Shown here in pieces: positions 55,533 to 64,000 of a stretch of DNA of 64,000 bases; the first letter of the stretch is position 1, and each line of letters opens with the position of its first letter. This DNA comes from Hypomesus transpacificus (taxonomy: Eukaryota > Chordata > Actinopteri > Osmeriformes > Osmeridae). The stretch spans positions 62,001-126,000 of the forward strand of contig NW_025813759.1 in assembly GCF_021917145.1 (NCBI RefSeq), written 5' to 3'. A program made the position numbers and the translations under genes. Under the pieces are notes generated by a model. It did not search any database, was not told where the DNA came from, and saw only the letters and a list, made by a program, of their open reading frames with translations.

Positions 55533-57032
55533 TGGAGCTTCGATTGCTGAAGCCATGATGGAGAGCTGCAGTCTCAAGGTCTTAGGTGCCTCAAGGGGCA
55601 GTAACCCCCGAACACCTTAGTGGACACTGGTGGTCAGGGAAGCCGTCCGACTGAAGAAAGAGGCCTTCCGGGATATGTTGTACCGGAGGTTTCCGGTGGC
55701 AGTTGCAAGGTACCGACAGGCCAGAAGGGCTGCAGCCTCTGCTGTGAGAGAGGCAAAACAGTGGGTGTGGGAGAAGTTTAGAGAAGCCATGGAGAAGGAC
55801 TTTCGGTCTGCACCAAGGCACTTCTGGAAAACCATCCAAGGTTATTGGGCGGTGGAAGCAACACTTTGAAAAACTCCCACCACACCCTGTATGATAGAGG
55901 CAGAGCCAGAGGCCGATTGGGGGATTCAGATTCAATTTCCCTGGAGAAGGTCAATGAGGTAGACAACTCCACAGTGGCAAAGCCCCAGGGATGATGAGAT
56001 CCAACCAGAAATGCTGAAAGCTTTTGATTTGGAGGGGGTGTGGTGGATGACCCGCTTCTTCAACATTGCATGGAAGTCTGGGACAGCGCCTAAGGAGTGG
56101 CAGAATGGGGTAGTGGTTCCCCCTACAGGGGTATAACACTTCTCAGCCTACCTGGTAAAGTTTACTCTAAGGTGCTGGAGAGGATGGTTCAGATGATTGT
56201 TGAACCTCGGATTGTAGAGGAACAATGCAGGTTCTGTTCTGGCCGTGGAAAAACAGACCAGCTCTAGGTTCCTGGAGGGGGCCTGGGAGTATGACGGACC
56301 AGCTCAAGGTTCCTGGAGGGGGCCTGGGAGTATGCTCATCCGGTCTACATGTGCTTTGTGGATCTGGAGAAGGCGTATATAACCGGGTCACCCATACTGT
56401 AGAAGGTGCTTCGGTAGTACAGGGTCCCGGTCCTTGGCACAAAGTCGAGTTTGTTCCATGTGGTGGTTGGCCTCCGCTAGGGCTGCGCTTTTTTACCAAT
56501 CCTGATATTCATGGAGAGGATATCGAGGCGTAGTCAGGGTGGGGAAGTGGTGCTGTTCGGTGGGCTGGGAATTTACATTGCTGCTTTTTGCAGATTTTGT
56601 GGTCTTCCTGTCATCGGTCCATGACCTTCAACACTCACTGGATCGTTTTGCAGTCAATTGTGAAGCAGCTGGGATGAGGATTAGCACCTCTAAATCTGAG
56701 GCCATGGTTCTCAGTAGGAAACCAATGGAGCACTTACTCCGGGTAGGGAATGAGTTCTTACCCCAAGTGAAGGAGTTCAAGTACGTCGAGGTCTTGTTCA
56801 CGAGTGAGCAGACAATGGAGCTGGAGGTTGGCTAGAGAATTGGGGCAGCGGGGGCGGTATTGCATTCGCTCTATCGCACCGTTGTTAGGAAAAGAGCTGA
56901 GCCGGAAGGCAAAAATTACAATTTTCGTTCCTACCCTCACCTATGGTCATGAAGGCTGGATCATGACCAAAAGAACTCGGTTGCAAGTACAAGCGGCCAA
57001 AATGTGTTTTCCCAGCAGGGTGGCTGGCTTCT
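55533..57032 (+). pseudogene. LINE ORF2 fragment (split; continues 60227-60545)
   Basis: Frames give AVRLKKEAFRDMLYRRF, FREAMEKDFRSAPRHFWKTI, LFADFVVFLSS (altered catalytic box), CEAAGMRISTSKSEAMVLSR, PQVKEFKYVEVLFTS and RKAKITIFVPTLTYGHEGW. The next residues (Arg-Val-Ala-Gly-Phe-Ser-Leu-Arg) break at 57040 and continue at 60227 with VIREELGVEPLLL and RSQLRWCGHLVRMPPG. Many stops and frame changes. Confidence 0.75.
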
Positions 57033-57269
57033 CCCTTAGATTTACATTTAGTAGACGCTCTTATCCAGAGCGAATTTACATTACATTTACATTTATTCAT
57101 TTAGCAGGCGCTTTTATCCAAAGCGACTTCCAAGAGAGAGCTTTACAAAGTGCATAGGTCACCGATAATAACAACAAGATAGCCCCGTAGCATTGCGGGT
57201 TGCCAAAACAAGAAGCACACATTGTGAACAACCAAAAAATAAGTGTCAAAGGGAAGAAACATAAGAGCA

Positions 57270-58600
57270 TGTAGTTACAATTAAACAACATGAATCACTA
57301 AGTGCAAGTGTACCTGTAGAAAAGCAAGCAACAGTAAAATAAAATAAAAACACAAAATAAGATTCCTTAGTACCTTTGTACTCCCGGAATAAGTGCGTCT
57401 TGAGCCTTCTCTTGAAGGTGGAGAGACAGTCTGTGTCTCTGATGGAGGTGGGGAGTTGATTACACCACTGGGAAGCCAGGAGAAGAGCTTGTGTTGGGAC
57501 CGGGCGGTCTTGAGCGGTGGGACCACCAGGCGGTTGTCTGAAGAAGACTGTATGTTGCGGGTGGGAGTGTAAGGCTGCTGTACACACTTGATGTAGTCGG
57601 GTGCAGTCCCGTTCACTGCTCGGAAGGTCAGTACCAGGGTCTTGAATCTGATGCGGGCCGTGATGGGTAGCCAGTGTAGGGAGATGAGGAGCGGGGTAAC
57701 GTGGGAGCATCTGGGTAGATTGTAGACCAGACGGGCCGCTGCGTTCTGAATCTTCTGAAGAGGGCGGGTTGCGCATGCTGGCAGACTGGCGAGCAGCGAG
57801 TTGCAGTAGTCCAACTTGGAGAGGACAAGTGCTTAGACAAGCAGCTGGGTGGAGTGCTCATACAGGTATCTTCAGATCTTCCGGATGTTGAGGGTGAATC
57901 TACACGACTGGGAGACTGCAGCAATGTGGGCCGTGAGGGAGAGCTTGTCACCCCAAGGTTCCTGTTAGAGGATGAAGGGGTCACCGTCGCAGATCCCATG
58001 GTGATTGAGAGGTCGTGGGAGATGGAGGGTTTGGCCGGGATGATGAGAAGTTCTGTTTTGGCGAGGTTCAGCTGGAGGTGGCGCTTGGTCATCCAGGCGG
58101 AGATGTCTGCGAGGCAGGCCTCAATCCTAGCTGAGATCCCCGGATCGGTCGGGGGGGACGATACGGTACAGATGCGTGTCGTCAGCGTAGCAGTGGTAGG
58201 AAAAGCCCTGGGAGGTGATGATTGGTCCAAGTGAGGTGGTGTACAGAGAGAAGAGGAGGGGTCCAAGGACGGAGCCCTGTGGGACACCAGTGGAGAGCTG
58301 GCAAGGGTCTGACAGTTTGCCTCCCCAGGAGACCCGGTAGGATCTTCCCGACAGGTAGGATGAGATCCACTGGAGTGCAGTGCCAGTGATGCCCATCTCA
58401 GAAAGTCTGTAGAGCAGAATCTGGTGGTTAACCGTATCAAACGCTGCAGAAAGGTCCAGCAGAATGATGACGGATGACCTCGAAGCCGCTCTGGCAGACT
58501 GGAGGGCAGTGGTGACTGAAAGGAGGGCAGTCACTTTGGATTGGCCGGTCTTGAAGCCCGATTGGTTGGGGTCAAGCAAGTTGTTCTGAGAAAGTTAGAC
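57270..58600 (-). pseudogene. L2 reverse transcriptase, frameshifted
   Basis: The minus strand reads SSVIILLDLSAAFDTVNHQI (RT motif with first Asp), STGVPQGSVLGPLLFSLYT, YHCYADDTHLY (YADD box), HLQLNLAKTELLIIP, then DYCNSLLASLPACA, NAAARLVYNLP and ISLHWLPITARIRFKTL. These are in the order expected for L2/CR1 LINEs, over three frames. The catalytic box is intact. Confidence 0.85.
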
Positions 58601-58920
58601 AGTTGGTTAGATACAGCCCGTTCAATTGTTTTAGAAAAGAGGGGTAACAGTGATACCGGTCTGTAGTTATGGAGAACGGCAGGGTTAAGGGAGGGTTTTT
58701 TGAGTAGAGGGGTAACTCTGGCCTGTTTGAAGGCAGAGGGGAAGGTGCCGGAGGTAAGAGAGGAGTTTAGGACATGGAGAAGAGAGGTTATGATGGAGGG
58801 GGAGATGGTTTGAAAGAGATGGGAGGGGACAGGATCAAGGGGACAGGATGTGGGGCGATGAGAGAGAATGAGGTCAGAGAGCTCTGCAACGGACAGGGGA
58901 GAGAAAGAGTTTCGACATTT

Positions 58921-59230
58921 AGGGCCTCATTTACTAACAGTGCGACCGCAGCTTAATCTGCGTCTTTGCCCAACCGCAAATAGCGCACAGTGTATTTCCG
59001 CATTTTGCATGGTATTTATCAAACCAGATCCTCGTCGGGCAATCAGCACCTTACTCTGCCCTTTAGTGTTAATTAGCGCGCCATTAAAAGACGAGAGAAA
59101 TCACCTCCAAGTTACTGCCACCATGGGTGATTTGAGGAAAAGAAAAAGAAGGTTCAGCAAACAGGAGATAGAAATATTGGTTCACGAAGTTACAGCTAAC
59201 ATTAACATGTTACAAGGAAGAAATACACCT
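58921..59230 (+). pseudogene. Harbinger-type Myb/SANT protein fragment
   Basis: GGGCCTCATTTACTAACAGTGCG resembles a Harbinger end. After GCCACCATGG (59119-59128) the frame MGDLRKRKRRFSKQEIEILV matches the N-terminal Myb-like domain of the second Harbinger protein. Truncated after ~35 codons. Confidence 0.5.
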
Positions 59231-59279
59231 CTCCTCCGATCTCTTTGCGGCACTCACCCACTTTCACATAATGGTGTTC

Positions 59280-59640
59280 AAATGATTTGGCAGTAACAAA
59301 GAGTGGTGTGGATGTGTATTTAATATGTGGGGAAAGAAGCAAACCTGTCCCACCACCCCGCTCGGTTGAGCGGGGTGAGTGAGTGAAGGAGTGGTTGACG
59401 GAGAGAGCAGCTGGAGTTGCAGTGTTCTCTGGGCGGATCCATGTCTCTGTCAGCGCAAGGGCATGAAGAGAAGCCTGGGTTGCAAACACTGGGATGAAGT
59501 CTGCCCTGTTCACAGTAGATTGGCAGTTCCAGAGCCCTACAGAAAGAGAGAGGACGGGTGGAGAAGATCTGGATAGGTAGTAAAGGTTAGAAGTTGACCG
59601 TATATACTTTGTGACGTATCTACGTTTACGGGTAGTATAA
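59280..59640 (-). pseudogene. L2 apurinic-type endonuclease fragment
   Basis: The frame contains LWNCQSTVNRADFIPVFATQ, HALALTETWIRPENTATPAA and RGGGTGLL, the N-terminal half of an L2 endonuclease. The catalytic half is lost. Confidence 0.75.
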
Positions 59641-60596
59641 TGAACAGGAATGCTAAGGAAACACATGCTAGCTATGAATGAGTTCTAGGTAGAATAGAAT
59701 ATAAATAAGGTGATGCTTATCAGAAGAAGGTGATCCGGCTGCATCGGGCTTCCTCGGTGGACTCCCTCAGGTAGACTCTCTTGTCTTTGTTCAACCGAGT
59801 CTTCATGCGCCGAGGCTGTCAGATGAGGCTGCCTCTGCAGTGCTAGCCGCCTTAAATATGCTAATGTGCAGATACAATGCCCCCAATTACTGTTAAACAA
59901 AAGACTACCCTGAGTACTCTGCCACCGAAACGGACTCACTGGCTAGCTACTCTTTGACCAGTTTAAACTAGTTATGTAACTGCTGTACCTTCAGCTCTAC
60001 CCCTGAGACTAAGTTTTAGCTGAACGCAATATATACAACAGCCTTGATTACTTGCAGTCAAGTACAGTAAGTACATGGGACAATACTCCCGAGGCAAGTA
60101 GGGTGAAGTGCCTTGCCCAAGGACACAACCTCATTTTGGCACAGCCGGGAATCGAACCGACAACCTCTGGTTACAAGCCCGTTTCCCTAACTGTTCAGCT
60201 ATCTGACCCCTGCAGACCCCCTTAGAGATAAGGTGAGGAGCTCAGTCATTCGTGAGGAGCTCGGAGTAGAGCCACTGCTCCTTAGCGTCAAAAGGAGCCA
60301 GTTGAGGTGGTGTGGGCATCTGGTAAGAATGCCCCCTGGATGTCCCAGGTACGTCCAGCTGGGAAGAGGTTATATCTATATATATCTCCTCACTGGCCTG
60401 GGAATGCCTTGTGGGTCCCCCAGTCAGAGCTGGTTAATGTGGCAGGGACGGTTGGGGGCCTCTGCTACAGCTGCTGCCACCTTGACCCAACTCTAGATAA
60501 CCGGTTGATGATGGGTGGATCGATGGTTTATCCCTTTCAGTTGAGACCACCTGTGAAAACCACCTGAGAAGCTGTACAATATGCTTAAGACACAAT

Positions 60597-61050
60597 ATGG
60601 AAAAGGGGATTCAAGTAAAACCAGTCCAGGCCCCACCACCAAAAGGTCCATTTACACATCTTTGCATGGATTTCATAGACATGGCAAAAAAAACAAAAAA
60701 AATGTTTGATGTGATAATAGATGAGCTTACGAGATGGATAAAGGCCATGCCCTGTACAAACGCTGATGCTGACGCCATGCCAGAAAATGGGCACCTGACA
60801 AACTTTTCCTGTGTCTACCACTCTGATTTAGGATGGTAGAGCGAGCAATCCAACTTTGAAGGCGACACTCGCTAAGTGCTCCAAAGAGACAGGCCAACCT
60901 GTCTCCTCTTAGCACTATTGCAAATGAGAAGTACTGTAAAGAGGAACAGGATGTTCCTCGCACTAGAGTAATTTTAGGGAGACTGCCGACTCCCTCCACC
61001 CAAAATCTGGAACAAGGTACAGACTTGTATAACTGCATGCTCTTATGGGT
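60597..61050 (+). pseudogene. Endogenous retroelement integrase fragment
   Basis: A frame shows a Pro-rich lead and an integrase core start with a conserved Asp-Phe-Ile-Asp-Met, then a deletion. Downstream frames resemble a pol end. Without LTRs it cannot be placed; retroviral or Gypsy origin are both possible. Clearly defective. Confidence 0.45.
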
Positions 61051-61139
61051 CTTCCCTTTGGCACTTGTTTAGTTTTTTCACAATGTATGCTTCATGTTTT
61101 GTCTGCTAGCAATGTTTGGGACTACCTCGTTGTTATGAT

Positions 61140-61220
61140 CAGTGACCTATGCTCTTTTGTAAAGCTCTCTCTTGGAAGTCGCTTTGGATAAAAGCTAAAT
61201 GCATAAATGTAAATCAATAC
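61140..61220 (+). repeat. L2-type 3' tail fragment
   Basis: CTTGGAAGTCGCTTTGGATA with AAATGCATAAATGTAAAT is the same tail as at 57077, in the opposite direction. Confidence 0.6.
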
Positions 61221-61490
61221 GATTCAGGGGCATGAAACATAATTTGAATACTTTTACACAGTATTAATATACTATTATTGTAGGTTTTTCTTCATAGTAT
61301 TTATTTGTTGTTGACCTTTTAATTATTTATGATTTGGCAACATTTACTTAATTTATTTTATTTCCCTGCTTAACTCTTGTGCTGCCTTCGTGTAACAATG
61401 ACCCATATTGAGTCTGAATTCAAGCCCCAAAATACATTCCCTGTGGCTGCTGAATTGTACCCCTACCATAGTCAATTTCATGACCTCCAG

Positions 61491-62906
61491 GGGCCAGTTT
61501 TTCAAAAGTAATCTGATCGGATTACGGCTATCGGATTGGATCAAATCTTGAAAAGTCTAAAATCTAATTTTGTTTCAGGATTAAACTGATCCCAGCAGGA
61601 GGGTGGATTCATGGAGGATCAGAATCAGGTAACTAAACTTGGTTAGTTAAATAATACAACATTTATATCATGCATTTTACAGTATTTATATTTATTTATC
61701 AATTTCACTTGAATTGTTCAACAGGAAGTACATAAAGTAGGTAGGCTATGTAGGCTAGCATCCTTTCAGTACAGCAAATGGGCTCAGGTGCATCAGGGAC
61801 ATCATCACAGAGAGGGACTTTGCACCTGGTCGCGATGTTGTGTAGTACAATGCAAGCAAGTATTATGTTGCATGCTTTCTGTGGTTCCACTCTCAAGTAG
61901 TTAAGGCATGCAAAGCGCCTCTTCAGAACTCCAATTAAAAGCTCAATGGTGCATCTTGTTTTACAATGAGCAGTGTTGAAGCGTGCCTGCTCAGGCATGT
62001 GTCAGCGTTGCCCACAAGTTGAACATTGATGCTGTGTCTCCCCTTTCGGTTTACAAACTCCCACTCATTCTCATGAGGTGCTTGTATGTGTACACGGGTG
62101 CAGTCGATTGCTCCAATAATATTGGGCATATTCCCCAAAAGAAAAAAAGTATGCTTGGCCTGGATGATCTGGTCATCCTTTGGAAAAAAAACTAAGAAGG
62201 CCCATGAGGTTAAATCTCTGTGGGATTTTGGGGGTGACATAAAATAAAGGATCTTGCTTGAAAGTGATTTGCAGTCTAGAACTAGGAGTCTAGAACTGCA
62301 AAACCTTTAATTAGGATTATACCCAAGTTTAGGTATCTTAATCCATGATGTTCATCATACATATCTCTTGACTACTGACTATTACCTTAGAACGTCAGCT
62401 GCAGAAACCCATTTTAATTACTATAACCCATACTGTCACAGTAAGTAAATCTAAAATGTTATGATGATTTGACAAATTCATTAATCAGGCTGGCCAATGC
62501 AGTTGAAACACTTCAGAACATCACAAACTGTTGATTTTTCCACACCTATGTATGAGTGGACTGCCTGTTTCCAAGACATGGACAATGGAGGGGGGATGTT
62601 TATATGTTTGTTTGCTGTTCCGTTCAGTCCTATTTTCTGTTCAAATAAAGCATATTGGAGTGACCCCACACTATTCTACCTGTTGTTCTTTACATAGCTA
62701 AATTGTGATAGTCCCATTTAGACCACAGGTAATCCAGATTTGGTAATCCTGAAAAGTTAGAATCCAGATCAGAGTAATCCAATCCCACATTGCTTTGAAA
62801 AACCCTCATAAAAATCAAATGGATTACGTGATCCTGGATAGCAGAAAAAGAGATTTCCAAATCTGGATCAGTTTGATCCAGATAATTTTTTTTGAAAAAC
62901 CGGCCC
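61491..62906 (-). mobile_element. 1.4 kb Harbinger-type element
   Basis: Ends GGGCCAGTTTTTCAAAAG and TTGAAAAACCGGCCC with CAG duplicated (61488-61490, 62907-62909). The transposase is on the minus strand. Confidence 0.8.
61705..62600 (-). pseudogene. Harbinger (HARBI1-like) transposase, decayed
   Basis: N-terminal SYIGVEKSTVCDVL, then MPNIIGAIDCTRVHIQAPHE (DDE_4 Asp), NRKGRHSINVQLV, then after a frame change CTIELLIGVLKRRFACLNYL and ACNIILACIVLHNIA. The N-terminal half is incomplete and a frameshift lies near 61990. Confidence 0.8.
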
Positions 62907-62909
62907 CAG

Positions 62910-64000
62910 GAGACACAAGTGGTGGAAGAGGTATGATTTATTGCATGATGATGTTACTCTGGTAGCTGTTGCTGGCGACAGAAAATGAGGCAAGCAATTA
63001 CACCTTTTTGGGGTATTTTAGCTTAAACATTTTAATACCTCTTTTTATTATATAGGTAGTTGGTCACCAAACAAACTGTGTAATATTTACTGGTCCTTAG
63101 CAATAGTACAAGAACACAGTTTCAAAAATTAAGAATGAATTCTGTTTTATGTCAATTATTTGAGTTAAGTAGTCCCACATCTTTAAAATGTGATTTATTG
63201 CAAACTGTCAGGATGGAAAACTAACTTTCTGTATCTTTAAATTTAAAAGGGGTCATCAAAACACAATATCAATTGATTGCAATATTTTCTAATACATTTC
63301 TTGGATAAGGTCTTTATTGACTGAGAATGAGATTTAATACAAGGAATGATCAATATGGTGCACCATAATCCCCAACATAAAAGGAATGAATCACCAAATT
63401 TAAATCTATAAAAACAGCAAATTCTTACATGTATCTATGACATATTGTCATTGGGAATGCTTCCATGAGGGGTCTCAACCAGGACCCAACAGCGGGTCTC
63501 ACACATACTGTACCAAACGCACTGCTCGGTATGCTGGTCCCAAGGGTGCATGAACTCACACTAATAAATTATGTGGTAAAATTATGAAAACATGAGTTTA
63601 CACAACCTTTCAAACATGAAGAACAACACTTCAGTTATTAAAGAATTCACAATGTGGTACAATACCACATTACCCTATTTGTAGGGAAGGTCCTTTTGCT
63701 AGACAACTGAGGCTTAGCTTGAAAGGGAGTCACAATTATTAGGTATAAATTGATATTTCCCAATAATCCCAAATAGAATAGAAGAATAGAATTGGAACAC
63801 TAAACATTGATTTGTTTTAATCTTGATACACCACTGATTTACTTACAAAGCATGAAAGTATTCCTCCACAGTGGCTGTGGCTACAGTAGGTATTGTAAAA
63901 TGTGTGAAACAGACTGAATGAGGCAGCAACAGCTGATATGAAGGGGATGCAATGGGCCAAATGGAGAACAATATCTTCAGTTAGGGACTTTGTCACTTGC
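62910..64000. other. No feature recognised
   Basis: AT-rich sequence without coding frames, inverted ends or known repeat motifs. Confidence 0.4.

Larger units (their letters stand above)
57077..60050 (-). mobile_element. L2-type LINE, internally deleted
   Basis: 3' tail at 57077, 3' UTR to ~57265, RT region 57270-58600, endonuclease fragment 59280-59640, 5' part to ~60050. It is inserted in the SINE. A Harbinger-type fragment (58921-59230) separates RT and endonuclease. Confidence 0.75.
57041..60218 (-). repeat. tRNA-derived SINE split by an L2 element
   Basis: The SINE head is at 60053-60218 (GGTTCGATTCCCGG is a perfect box B) and its tail at 57041-57076. The 8-bp duplication CCCTTAGA flanks the whole (57033-57040, 60219-60226). 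The L2 element sits between head and tail. Confidence 0.8.

Noticed and set aside
57854-58234. 126-codon plus-strand frame
   Set aside because: Antisense to the L2 reverse transcriptase.

Overview
This is a stretch of vertebrate, almost certainly teleost fish, nuclear DNA made almost entirely of transposable elements. The evidence is Tc1 elements with long IR/DR ends, tRNA-headed SINEs with an L2-type tail, several non-LTR retrotransposons, hAT, Harbinger, KDZ/Zisupton and CACTA-like elements, and GT-AG introns. No ordinary single-copy host gene was recognised. An osmerid-type fish is possible but not shown by the sequence.

The dominant structure is a 43.7 kb insertion (1879-45597). It has matching TATGGCAGG ends, arrays of the palindrome TTACTAGTAA just inside each end, and near-identical 6-bp flanks (GACGCA/GACGCT). 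Its flanks are adjacent pieces of one L2 3' tail, so it behaves as one insertion. It contains two units joined head to tail. The left unit is a fold-back whose two arms (about 2490-3845 and 7555-8880) both derive from the integrase-side end. The right unit (about 29737-45597) carries a 15-exon HECT ubiquitin ligase gene (+, 30284-39987) and, convergent with it, a DDE integrase-type gene (-, 40405-45185). Both genes are broken. Between the terminal arrays and the first exons lie 33-bp repeats, each carrying a perfect POU octamer (ATTTGCAT).

The left unit is itself interrupted. A 16.3 kb KDZ/Zisupton-type transposon (9266-25574) with about 1.45 kb near-identical inverted repeats sits in the octamer minisatellite. 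It carries a largely intact ~16-exon KDZ transposase gene (+) and a convergent two-exon gene (-) for a zinc-ribbon plus decapeptide-repeat protein. Next come a 3.2 kb hAT element (25606-28798, perfect 8-bp duplication) and a 0.9 kb inverted-repeat element (28817-29736). A Tc1 element with an open 357-codon transposase sits at 4120-5780. A second hAT element (31849-34820) lies inside HECT exon 4.

Right of 45597 the L2 tail continues but is cut again by a TTAA-flanked THAP-domain element (45755-47384) and by a 5.4 kb CACTA-like element (47545-52905). The latter holds a short BED-finger hAT, a hairpin element and a second Tc1 copy with a stop codon. From 53.6 kb to 62.9 kb follow a short TATGGC-ended hairpin element related by its ends to the 43.7 kb element, a DIRS-like tyrosine recombinase fragment, a Tc1/mariner remnant, a LINE split by a SINE that is itself split by an L2 element, a retroviral-type integrase fragment and a Harbinger element. 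The last kilobase shows nothing recognisable.
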